A DNA stretch of 64,000 bases from Nostoc calcicola FACHB-3891 (GTDB taxonomy: Bacteria > Cyanobacteriota > Cyanobacteriia > Cyanobacteriales > Nostocaceae), in assembly GCF_014697355.1 (NCBI RefSeq), contig NZ_JACJRQ010000003.1, positions 186,001 through 250,000 on the forward strand, read 5' to 3'. Under the pieces are notes generated by a model. The model had not been told where the DNA came from and searched no databases. It saw only the letters and a program-made list of their open reading frames with translations. Positions 42,321 through 50,386 of the stretch are shown here, in pieces. Position 1 is the first letter of the stretch; every line of letters starts with the position of its first letter. A program made the position numbers and the translations under genes.

Positions 42321-44378
42321 ATGGGTGAACTTGCTACTAAATTTGCCTTACAAACAGACGAATTTAAAAGTTTGTTTCTCGGCAAATTTGCTGAAAGCAA
42401 CTTAAAAGCAGGTAACTCGGAAAAATATTATCAAATCCTCAGAGAGTTTGATTTTATTTCTCTGAAAATTCAATATCCTCAATTTGGAGTAGAAGCCCTG
42501 ATTAGGGATTATAGTTTGATTTGTAATCCAGAGGTACGGGAGAATTTAGGAGAAAAAAATCTCAACTCCGAACAACTCAAAATCCTTAAATTAATTCAAG
42601 ATGCGCTACAGTTATCAGCCCATGTTTTGAATGAAAACCAAACCCAATTAGTAGGGCAATTATGGGGAAGGTTGCAGAGTTTTCCCCAACCAGAAATTCA
42701 GCAAATTTTGGCAGATGCACTAAAAAGTAAAAGTGAAATTCCTCGATTTCGCCCCATTACAGCCAGCTTAACCACTCCAGGCGGAAACTTACTGCGTACC
42801 TTGACAGGTCATAACGACTCGGTAAGTGCAGTAGCAATCGCCCCAGATGGAAAAACAGCCGTTTCTGGTTCTTGGGACAAGACCCTGAAACAGTGGGATT
42901 TGCACACAGGTAAGGAAATCTCTACCCTGACTGGTCATAACTCCAGGGTAACGTCAGTAGCGATCGCCCCAGATGGAAAAACAGCCGTTTCTGGTTCTTA
43001 TGACAAGACCCTGAAACAGTGGGATTTGCACACAGGTAAGGAAATCTCTACCCTGACTGGTCATAACTCCACGGTATATGCAGTAGCGATCGCCCCAGAT
43101 GGAAAAACAGCCGTTTCTGGTTCTTATGACAACACCCTGAAACAGTGGGATTTGCACACAGGTAAGGAAATCTCTACCCTGACTGGTCATAACTCCACGG
43201 TATATGCAGTAGCGATCGCCCCAGATGGAAAAACAGCCGTTTCTGGTTCTTATGACAACACCCTGAAACAGTGGGATTTGCACACAGGTAAGGAAATCTC
43301 TACCCTGACTGGTCATAACTCCACGGTATATGCAGTAGCGATCGCCCCAGATGGAAAAACAGCCGTTTCTGGTTCTTGGAACAACACCCTGAAACAGTGG
43401 GATTTGCACACAGGTAAGGAAATCTCTACTCTGACTGGTCATAACTCCAAGGTAAGAGCAGTAGCGATTGCCCCAGATGGAAAAATAGCCGTTTCTGGTT
43501 CCGATGACGACACCCTGAAACAGTGGGATTTGCACACAGGTAAGGAAATCTCTACTCTGACTGGTCATAACTCCAAGGTAACAGCAGTAGCGATCGCCCC
43601 AGATGGAAAAACAGCCGTTTCTGGTTCATCTGACAACACCCTGAAAGTGTGGGATTTGCAGACCGGAAAGGAAATCTCTACCCTGACAGGTCATAACGAC
43701 TGGGTAAGTGCAGTAGCGATCGCCCCAGATGGAAAAACAGCCGTTTCTGGTTCAGGTGACAGCACCCTGAAAGTGTGGGATTTGCAGACCGGAAAGGAAA
43801 TCTCTACCCTGACTGGTCATAACTTCGGGGTAAGAGCAGTAGCGATCGCCCCAGATGGAAAAACAGCCGTTTCTGGTTCAGGTGACAACACCCTGAAAGT
43901 GTGGGATTTGCAGACCGGAAAGGAAATCTCTACCCTGACTGGTCATAACGAGAGCGTATTTGCAGTAGCGATCGCCCCAGATGGAAAAACAGCCGTTTCT
44001 GGTTCAGGTGACAACACCCTGAAAGTGTGGGATTTGCAGACCGGAAAGGAAATAGAAGAAATAAAGAAAAATCTTCTGAAGTATGCCATTTACATTTTCA
44101 AGCTACGATTTAATTTACTCAAAAGAAAGGAAATCTCTACCCTGACTGGTCATAACTCCGGGGTAAATGCAGTAGCGATCGCCCCAGATGGAAAAACAGC
44201 CATTTCTGGTTCCGATGACAACACCCTGAAACTGTGGGATTTGCAGACAGGAAAGGAAATCTCTACTTTTATTGGTGATAGTCCTATAAATTGCTGTGCA
44301 TTTTCCCCAGATGGATTGACAATTGTAGTAGGAGAACAGTCAGGGCGTGTTTATTTCCTCCGTTTAGAAGGGGGTTAA
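42321..44378 (+). CDS. WD40 beta-propeller repeat protein (11 near-identical repeats)
   Basis: I choose the ATG at 42321, just after the upstream stop; an overlapping TTG at 42312 is an alternative. The 685-residue product has a helical N-terminal part (1-150), which is a continuation of STAND-type C-terminal structure. It then has 11 WD40 repeats of 42 residues with the consensus HNSTVYAVAIAPDGKTAVSG plus SYDNTLKQWDLHTGKEISTL, and a diverged last blade (CCAFSPDGLTIVVGE). Repeats 1-7 use QWDLHTGK and later ones VWDLQTGK. Between repeats 10 and 11 is a 26-residue Lys/Leu/Ile-rich insertion. WD40 arrays of this kind are the sensor part of STAND proteins. Confidence 0.85.
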   Translation: MGELATKFALQTDEFKSLFLGKFAESNLKAGNSEKYYQILREFDFISLKIQYPQFGVEALIRDYSLICNPEVRENLGEKNLNSEQLKILKLIQDALQLSAHVLNENQTQLVGQLWGRLQSFPQPEIQQILADALKSKSEIPRFRPITASLTTPGGNLLRTLTGHNDSVSAVAIAPDGKTAVSGSWDKTLKQWDLHTGKEISTLTGHNSRVTSVAIAPDGKTAVSGSYDKTLKQWDLHTGKEISTLTGHNSTVYAVAIAPDGKTAVSGSYDNTLKQWDLHTGKEISTLTGHNSTVYAVAIAPDGKTAVSGSYDNTLKQWDLHTGKEISTLTGHNSTVYAVAIAPDGKTAVSGSWNNTLKQWDLHTGKEISTLTGHNSKVRAVAIAPDGKIAVSGSDDDTLKQWDLHTGKEISTLTGHNSKVTAVAIAPDGKTAVSGSSDNTLKVWDLQTGKEISTLTGHNDWVSAVAIAPDGKTAVSGSGDSTLKVWDLQTGKEISTLTGHNFGVRAVAIAPDGKTAVSGSGDNTLKVWDLQTGKEISTLTGHNESVFAVAIAPDGKTAVSGSGDNTLKVWDLQTGKEIEEIKKNLLKYAIYIFKLRFNLLKRKEISTLTGHNSGVNAVAIAPDGKTAISGSDDNTLKLWDLQTGKEISTFIGDSPINCCAFSPDGLTIVVGEQSGRVYFLRLEGG
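42800..44268 (+). repeat. 126-nt tandem repeats inside the WD40 gene
   Basis: Each 42-codon WD40 unit is nearly identical at nucleotide level, including synonymous positions (GCAGTAGCGATCGCCCCAGA and ACCCTGAAACAGTGGGATTT recur). This points to recent duplication or gene conversion. Variation is concentrated in the few codons after GGTCATAAC and around TCTGGTTC, the positions on the upper face of a propeller. A HIP1 octamer lies inside nearly every unit. Confidence 0.85.
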
Positions 44379-44381
44379 AAA

Positions 44382-45557
44382 ATGAAACCGATCGCTGAAA
44401 ATCCGATCGATATCCCCAGATATCCCCTAGAATTTCAGCAAATCATTACCGCTAAAAATCAAAACTTTGTCGGTCGTGAATTTGTCTTTGCTGCTATCAA
44501 CAAATTTCTCAATCAATCTGACCGGGGCTACTTTACTATTATCGGCGATCCTGGTATTGGTAAAAGTGCAATTCTTGCCCATTATGTCAGCCAAAATCCC
44601 GGAATAGTCTATTACAATGTCGAAATCCCAGGTAAAAACCGCGTTGAAGAATTTCTGACGACAATTTGCACTCAATTAATAGAAATCGCCCAAAATCAAG
44701 GTATTAATAATATCACCGCTAACTTTTCTGACTCTGCCACAGAAGACAGTGGTTTTTTATCGTTGTTACTGCAACAAATCAGTAATAGATTGCAACCAAA
44801 ACAACGTTTAATTATTACTATAGATGGCTGCGATAGAATTGATATCAGCAATCAACCACGCGGCTCAAATATTTTCTATTTACCCCGTTATCTACCCGAA
44901 AAAGTTTATTTTATCCTGAGTCGTCGTCCTTTTTTGGCAGATAAATCAGGTTTATTAATTGAAACACCAGCCCAATCTTTAGATTTATCAAATTACCCTG
45001 AACAAAATCACGCTGATATCCAGAAATATATTCAAACTTATTTAAATGAATCATCTCATTCTGTAGACGTTTCTGCGGCTACTCTTCTCCTGACGGAGAC
45101 GCTACGCGAACGAGAACGCCAAAGGCGAACCCGCAGAGGGCGTAGCCTTAGCGAAGATAAGAATCCCGGAGATACTTCGCTAAACATGACAGAGCAAGCT
45201 TTTAATAATGAAACGAATTTTATGTATGTTAAAGAAATTTTAGCAGATATGACTGAGGATATTTACCCCCAAAATTTACAGATATATTACGAAAATCACT
45301 TAGAAAAAATGAATTTAGCAACCAGTAAACAGCAACCAATGGCTTTACAGGTGTTAAATATCTTAGTTCAAGAGCAAGCAATATCAATAGAAGCGATCGC
45401 AGAAAGATTAGATACAGATGAATATGAAATCAAGGTAATTTTAGACAAGTGGCGAGAGTTTTTACATTTACAATCAATAGCAGCAGAAATCCACTATAGT
45501 ATTTATCATGCTAGTTTTCGTGATTGGTTGAGGCAACAAATAGAGCCTAACTTTTGA
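44382..45557 (+). CDS. Second STAND-type NTPase of the WD40 operon
   Basis: This 391-residue protein is paralogous to the one at 40709 but lacks its N-terminal 170 residues. It has FVGREFVFAAINKFL, Walker A IIGDPGIGKSAIL (about 53-65), RLIITIDGCDRI as an altered Walker B (a Cys-Asp instead of the usual acidic pair) and YFILSRRPF. It ends with the same winged-helix module (ISIEAIAERLDTDEYEIKVI, YSIYHASFRDWL). About 25-30 residues near 243-270 (ETLRERERQRRTRRGRSLSE) come from a dispersed DNA repeat inserted in frame. The ATG lies 3 bp after the WD40 stop, with AGAAGGGGG as ribosome site. It completes a three-gene operon. Confidence 0.8.
   Translation: MKPIAENPIDIPRYPLEFQQIITAKNQNFVGREFVFAAINKFLNQSDRGYFTIIGDPGIGKSAILAHYVSQNPGIVYYNVEIPGKNRVEEFLTTICTQLIEIAQNQGINNITANFSDSATEDSGFLSLLLQQISNRLQPKQRLIITIDGCDRIDISNQPRGSNIFYLPRYLPEKVYFILSRRPFLADKSGLLIETPAQSLDLSNYPEQNHADIQKYIQTYLNESSHSVDVSAATLLLTETLRERERQRRTRRGRSLSEDKNPGDTSLNMTEQAFNNETNFMYVKEILADMTEDIYPQNLQIYYENHLEKMNLATSKQQPMALQVLNILVQEQAISIEAIAERLDTDEYEIKVILDKWREFLHLQSIAAEIHYSIYHASFRDWLRQQIEPNF
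45085..45175. repeat. Dispersed repeat inserted in frame in the second NTPase gene
   Basis: The segment with GACGGAGACGCTACGCGAAC, GAACGCCAAAGGCGAACCC and AGGGCGTAGCCTTAGCGAAG is of the type usually seen between Nostocales genes (compare GTTAGCGTAGCGGGGCGTAG at about 6477). It encodes an Arg/Glu-rich stretch that has no counterpart in the paralogue at 40709, whose sequence passes directly from the ADKDYKDKLRKW region to SENNFMYLRYVL. Confidence 0.6.
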
Positions 45558-45705
45558 GTTTGGCATGGTAATATAGCGGTTCTCGCTTGGGCGCAGTTTT
45601 GACCTCACTTCCATTCCTCTCTCCTTTTAGAGGATGTTTGAAAAGTCCTCTTGTCGGTATCAAAACGTTCTAGATCCCCCTAAATCCCCCTTAAAAAGGG
45701 GGACT

Positions 45706-45803
45706 TTACAGCATTTTTCAGGTAAATGAGGTACACGGGTAGGGGCGCACAGCTGTGCGCCCCTACGGTAACCTGTACCTCACCAAGCTGCAATCTGCTG
45801 TAA
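45706..45803. repeat. Miniature palindromic element, TTACAGCA family
   Basis: The ends TTACAGCA and TGCTGTAA bound a 98-bp element whose inner arms include TGAGGTAC/GTACCTCA. A perfect hairpin with TAGGGGCGCACAG/CTGTGCGCCCCTA lies at the centre. A longer relative is at 11887-12244. The central GGGGCGCAC hairpin also appears in the unrelated element at 34877-34978, so hairpin modules are shared between element families. Confidence 0.75.
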
Positions 45804-45891
45804 TTCCGGTTCCCCCCTTTTTAAGGGGGGTTAGGGGGGATCTAAAAGTGCCTAAAATCACAGCAAACTACTTTTCAAACAACCTCTTAGA

Positions 45892-46046
45892 CTACGGTGT
45901 ACACACAAGTAGAATTACCCCCCTTAATCCCCCCTTGGAAAGGGGGGAAACAAGAAAAATCCTAACCCTCCCCTTTACAAGGGGAGGGTTAGGGTGGGGT
46001 AATTCAAGGACTGGTATTGATTCGATAACTTGTGTGTACACCGTAG
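45892..46046. repeat. Palindromic element with 19-bp perfect terminal inverted repeats
   Basis: CTACGGTGTACACACAAGT (45892-45910) and its exact complement (46028-46046) bound 155 bp. The interior is the dispersed CCCCCCTTAATCCCCCC/GGGGAGGGTTAGGGTGGGG repeat. A solitary end of the same family is at about 39643-39658, and a diverged one near 20638-20653. No coding capacity. Confidence 0.8.
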
Positions 46047-46075
46047 CCTTTAATTTTTAATTCCACCTTGTTGTA

Positions 46076-48721
46076 CTACGCAGGAAGCCAGGTGTGTAAC
46101 CAACTATCTCGGCGCTTTGCGAAATCGTAAAGTAAATCTTGCCGTTTTTCGCGCAAGCATGAGAGGGCTTGATGTTGCGGCATGGCAGTGCTAGCTAGCC
46201 CTTTGAGTATTGCGAGTTGGCGTTGCCAAGTGGCTAAATCTTCGACCGGTTCCACAAAACGGGCGGATACCTGTTGCCCAGCTAATAATGTGTCATAGGA
46301 GTGATCGTCAGAGAAAAACTCTGGTGGATGCAGTGTATAAAACAGCGAATTTCGATAAGATAAGGGCGCTCGCTCGCTAAATAATGCTAATCGTTCTAAT
46401 GCGCCAGAGATATCTGTGTCTCTATTGGCTGCTTGCCAGAAGGGAGTAGATAAACGGTGATTGAACTTGTAGTGAATTCCCAGAAACCAACGCAGGGCAT
46501 CCCAACGATCGCTAATTTTGCGGTTGAGTACAGATTTCACGCCTTCATCTTGCTTTGATGCGGGAAAGTTGGTAAGCAGGAGTTCCAATTCGAGAACGAT
46601 CATGTGAATCGCTGTGGATTCTAATGGTTCCACAAACCCATAGGAATTGCCGATCGCCACAACGTTGCCTTTCCAAAAATCCTCATGCCGCCCGGAACGA
46701 AACTTTACAAGCCAAGGATCGCCCATCCCCGGATTTTTGGCACGCATTTCCTCTAGGGCTTGATCGGGACTACAAAATGCTGAAGAAAACACATATCCCC
46801 GATGATCGGCATCTTCAAAAGGAATATTCCAGCACCAACCATTATTCATGGTTTCGGCGAGAGTATAAGGTTTAATGGTGCCATTATGAGGGACGGTAGC
46901 AGCGATCGCTCGATCGGTGCTGAGGGTATCTTGGTAACTCACGAATTTTGAGCCAAGTTTTTGCTCCAGCAACAACGAGCGAAAGCCGGAACAATCAATA
47001 TATAAATCGTAAGTTAGTTTACGCCCATCCTCTGTAATTAGATGGCTAATGGTTTCACCATCGGCAGATATCTGGGCATCAGAAATTTGCACGTCAATAT
47101 GCTGTATGCCGGCAGCGATCGCTTCCTCTTGTAGGTAACGAACAAACCGCCGATTATCGAGGTGATACGCCCAGCGAATCTGGTGAAGTAAAGATAACGG
47201 CGTCCCATCGCCCCGATCGAAAATTGGAGCGCGATCGCCACTCATCAGCATTGCCCCTAATGACTGATTGTTCAGCGTTGAATCATAGAGAAGCGATTCT
47301 AGCAAGCGTCCGCGCTGAAACGGAAATGTAAATTCATAATCACCAGGCAGTCCCCACTGAAACTTAATTCCCAACTTCCATGTAGGAAGCACGCGCTGAT
47401 AAAAATCAACGATGTCTAGTCCTAAAAAGCGGGGACTATGGAGAAACTTAACCAGTTCTGGAGTAGTTGCTTCGCCCACGCCAATCACCGGGATAGCACT
47501 TGATTCCAGCAAAGTTACCTTGATGTCTGGCCTGAAAGCGCGAAAGGCTAAAGCTGTGAGATAACCAGCCGTACCGCCACCCAAAATGCCTACTGTTTGG
47601 TAAGGATCGGCTGCTCCACGGATTGTAGCATTGGGTGAGTTCGGCCAGATCCGACCGATTTCTTGGGCAGCCGCAGCGATCGCATTTCGTTGCAGCACTC
47701 CCAATGGTTCATCTAATTGCGATGTACACTGCTGACATTCACCACTAGGAAGCAGCCGCTTAACAGTGCGTTCGCCTTGCCGATTAATTTTTACAACGCT
47801 GGTGGCGCGAGTTGCTGTTAAGTTCAAACCTAAGATGGAAATCGCTTCTTCAATACATACCTGCGCTATGGAGGGCAAAAGTGGACTATCTGCCTGGTTA
47901 AGGATGGGGGTTGACAGTTGCGGCAAAATATCCTGTAAGACCGATGGAATAGCTTCCAAGGTAATGACTCGACAACCAAAACAAGCAGTTGCACCCCGAA
48001 TGACTGTTGGACCGATGAGTGCTGTTTCTGGGGAAGCAGTGACAAATAAACACGGTGTGCCACTGGCTAGGGCTGACTTGTTGACATCGAATAGGGCTTG
48101 ATACGGTACGCCTTCCAAAGCGCAGATTACAAAGTCGAATTCTTGAAAGAGTTTACATAGCCCAGAAACACTCACAGCCTCTAGACTATTTGCAGACACT
48201 TTCCAAGAGCCATTGAGAAGTATCCGTTCTTCCTGGAGATCGAGAAATTCTGGCGTTTGACAGGAAGCAAAATCTGTGAATGAGAAAGCGCGGTGATTTT
48301 GAAAACCATTCGCGGCAAAGGTTTGATTGAGAGTATCGAGTAACTGGTGATTGCCTAAGATAGCGATCGCCTTTTGGCGTACTTGCTCGGGAACTATTGG
48401 CAATTCCGAATCATAATTTGGGGGTGCAGTTTCAGTTACTACTTCCTCTAAGACATGCAACTGAGTTAAAGCCAAGACAATCTCATGTAAGTAGTTGCGA
48501 TCGTCAGAATTTGCAAGTTCAGCATAAATTGTCTCAAGCGATGGCACTCCATCTATCAGCGCCAGTAGTCTGCGGATGGTGCTGGGTTCAATGCCTTCGA
48601 GAGCAAACACTTCGCCGCCCACCCAGCTACAAACCTCACCCGTTTCACTGAGGATTAAATGGGCATTGGGGTTAATGCGAGGCACCTGGGGAATGATATT
48701 TATGAAGTCAGCCATTGACAT
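46076..48721 (-). CDS. Fusion of E1-like leader-binding domain and flavin-dependent halogenase
   Basis: The 881-residue protein has two parts. Residues 1-360 resemble TOMM/RiPP E1-like (ocin-ThiF/cyclodehydratase, TIGR03882-like) proteins: a winged-helix recognition-element-like start with Val/Leu-rich strands, an adenylation-like fold, and two Cys pairs CFGC (247-250) and CQQC (329-332) that could hold zinc. Residues 375-881 are a tryptophan halogenase (PF04820): FAD motif GGGTAG (381-386), GVGEATTPEL, the catalytic-type Lys449 in TWKLGIKF, WCWNIP (the WxWxIP halogenase motif) and EPLESTAIH with the conserved Glu. It is coupled to the second halogenase gene by a 22-bp overlap. It probably halogenates the leader-bound precursor; the core's Trp120 is the obvious target. 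Confidence 0.85.
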   Translation of the reverse strand: MSMADFINIIPQVPRINPNAHLILSETGEVCSWVGGEVFALEGIEPSTIRRLLALIDGVPSLETIYAELANSDDRNYLHEIVLALTQLHVLEEVVTETAPPNYDSELPIVPEQVRQKAIAILGNHQLLDTLNQTFAANGFQNHRAFSFTDFASCQTPEFLDLQEERILLNGSWKVSANSLEAVSVSGLCKLFQEFDFVICALEGVPYQALFDVNKSALASGTPCLFVTASPETALIGPTVIRGATACFGCRVITLEAIPSVLQDILPQLSTPILNQADSPLLPSIAQVCIEEAISILGLNLTATRATSVVKINRQGERTVKRLLPSGECQQCTSQLDEPLGVLQRNAIAAAAQEIGRIWPNSPNATIRGAADPYQTVGILGGGTAGYLTALAFRAFRPDIKVTLLESSAIPVIGVGEATTPELVKFLHSPRFLGLDIVDFYQRVLPTWKLGIKFQWGLPGDYEFTFPFQRGRLLESLLYDSTLNNQSLGAMLMSGDRAPIFDRGDGTPLSLLHQIRWAYHLDNRRFVRYLQEEAIAAGIQHIDVQISDAQISADGETISHLITEDGRKLTYDLYIDCSGFRSLLLEQKLGSKFVSYQDTLSTDRAIAATVPHNGTIKPYTLAETMNNGWCWNIPFEDADHRGYVFSSAFCSPDQALEEMRAKNPGMGDPWLVKFRSGRHEDFWKGNVVAIGNSYGFVEPLESTAIHMIVLELELLLTNFPASKQDEGVKSVLNRKISDRWDALRWFLGIHYKFNHRLSTPFWQAANRDTDISGALERLALFSERAPLSYRNSLFYTLHPPEFFSDDHSYDTLLAGQQVSARFVEPVEDLATWQRQLAILKGLASTAMPQHQALSCLREKRQDLLYDFAKRRDSWLHTWLPA

Positions 48722-50202
48722 TTTCTTTCTTTAACAACCTGAATCGCCTCATGGATTGATAAGGCGTTAGCACACTGCTTCGTGAAATAATTTTGGATTT
48801 GTCGCCAACGATCTAAATCTAAGATGTCATTGTGGCTTTGATACTTCGTAGCCACTTGTTGACCCATGAGCAGATTCAGATAACCGTTGTATCCAAAAAC
48901 ACTATTGGGGCGGAGCAAAATTTGACCAAGGCTTGATGGACCATTGCTTTGAAAAAAGTCTACTATTGCTTCGGCATCACCAATATCAGTTTGATGCCAG
49001 CAGTGTTGCCAGAATTCTGATTCTACTCGGTGATTGAATTTAAAGTGAATCGATAAAAAATCACGAATATCATCCCACTTTTGGGCGATCGCTCGATTTG
49101 CAAGATTAATTAATGCTGGGGTGGGTTGCTGGTCGGAATCAATCAACACATCGCACACACATTTAATGGTTTCGCCAATCATGTGTAATCCTGTTGATTC
49201 TAGAGGTTCTACGAAACCGGAAGCGTTGCCCACCGCGACGACATTATTTACCCAAAATCGTTGATGTCGCCCTGACTTGAACCTCACAATACTATGGCGA
49301 TCGCTCATCAGAGGATTGTGGCGTTTCATCTCTTGCAAAGCATCGTCATCATTGATAAAAGCCGATGAATATACATAACCACGGTTGACTTTATCCGGCA
49401 AATCGATTTGCCAACACCATCCACTCTGCATGGTTTGGGCAGTTGTGAAAGGGTTGATTGCATCATCTCGCATCCATGTGCCTGTGACCGCAGAATCGCA
49501 AAACAAGCTGCTGGCAAAACTGCAAAAAGGTTCTTGCAGAATCTCTCCTAGCAACGCCGACCGAAAACCAGAACAATCGACGAATAGATCGCCAGCCAGC
49601 ATTGTGCCATCATCAAACTTGAGTTGGCGAATATAGCCATTTTCGGCGACTTCAATATTTACAACAGGTCGATCGATAATCTTGATATCAATTTCTGTTG
49701 CTCTTCTTTCTAAATAAGAAACGAAACTAACATTTTCAATATGGTATCCAAAGCGTTCATCAACTACGAAATCGCCATTTTCTCTGCGGAAGCAAGGTGA
49801 CTTGCACTGCTCCATCAACAGTGAATAAAGACTGGATTCAGTTGTGGAATCAAGACAATAGTAAGCAGTACTTTTGCTCAAAACACTGAGTTTATCTGCC
49901 AGATGAGTCACAAAAGGATAGTTGAAGTGAGACTGACTAGAATCTCCCCAAATAAACTTAATTCCTAGTTTCCAAATAGGTTGTGTTTCTTCATAAAATT
50001 GCTCTCGATTTAATTCTAGATACTTATGCAGAAACCAAGGTATCCAAGCGGTAGTCGCTTCACCCACTCCAATAATCGGAATGGTTGTGGAATGGACGAC
50101 TACCACGTTCAAAGCTGGCATCTTCACCTTCAACGCTAAGGCAGAAAGAAATCCAGCACTCCCGCCGCCAAAAACTACAACATTGTGTATTGTCTTTTCC
50201 AC
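48700..50202 (-). CDS. Flavin-dependent tryptophan-halogenase-like protein
   Basis: The 500-residue enzyme belongs to the tryptophan halogenase family: FGGGSAGFLSALAL (FAD), IGVGEATTAWIP, Lys78 in IWKLGIKFIW at the place of the catalytic Lys of PrnA, EPLESTGLHMIG with the conserved Glu, and FLSIHFKFN. The signature WxWxIP reads WCWQID, with Asp in place of Pro, an alteration that may change activity. Translation starts at GTG (50202-50200). It is the first gene of a two-gene operon with the E1-halogenase fusion and diverges from the metallo-beta-lactamase gene at 50387. A second halogenation site, another halogen acceptor or an accessory role are all possible. Confidence 0.85.
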   Translation of the reverse strand: MEKTIHNVVVFGGGSAGFLSALALKVKMPALNVVVVHSTTIPIIGVGEATTAWIPWFLHKYLELNREQFYEETQPIWKLGIKFIWGDSSQSHFNYPFVTHLADKLSVLSKSTAYYCLDSTTESSLYSLLMEQCKSPCFRRENGDFVVDERFGYHIENVSFVSYLERRATEIDIKIIDRPVVNIEVAENGYIRQLKFDDGTMLAGDLFVDCSGFRSALLGEILQEPFCSFASSLFCDSAVTGTWMRDDAINPFTTAQTMQSGWCWQIDLPDKVNRGYVYSSAFINDDDALQEMKRHNPLMSDRHSIVRFKSGRHQRFWVNNVVAVGNASGFVEPLESTGLHMIGETIKCVCDVLIDSDQQPTPALINLANRAIAQKWDDIRDFLSIHFKFNHRVESEFWQHCWHQTDIGDAEAIVDFFQSNGPSSLGQILLRPNSVFGYNGYLNLLMGQQVATKYQSHNDILDLDRWRQIQNYFTKQCANALSIHEAIQVVKERKCQWLTS

Positions 50203-50386
50203 ACGTCTGACTCAGAAATCAGTAATGCTCTCTATTACAGTATGCAAGCGTAATGGAATTTAGGAATTATTTGCTACCAATCTTAGCAATTGATATTTTG
50301 CTTCTTAAATTCTTTAAAGATTTTCATCGTTTCCTGTTCAAATCGGCTAGGATTTTTTGACAGTACCAGCTACGGAAACAATTCTC
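50203..50386. promoter_or_regulatory. Divergent promoter region, halogenase and MBL operons
   Basis: This 184-bp spacer separates the GTG of the halogenase gene (minus) from the ATG of the MBL gene (plus). It is AT-rich and should contain both promoters, but no -10/-35 pair is clear. A TTG-led extension of the MBL frame enters it from 50357; I consider this non-coding. Confidence 0.4.

Larger units (their letters stand above)
45558..46075. other. Intergenic region with two palindromic elements
   Basis: This region lies between convergent genes (the STAND operon and the halogenase operon). It holds GATCCCCCTAAATCCCCC with its complement GGGGGGTTAGGGGGGATC further on, the TTACAGCA element (45706-45803) and the CTACGGTGTACACACAAGT element (45892-46046). 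The TTACAGCA element is inserted between the two arms of the GATCCCCCTAAA inverted repeat. No gene is seen. Confidence 0.6.

Noticed and set aside
42954..43568. 204-residue antisense reading frame in the WD40 gene
   Set aside because: Mirror of the 126-nt repeats on the other strand; the sense strand encodes a clear WD40 protein.
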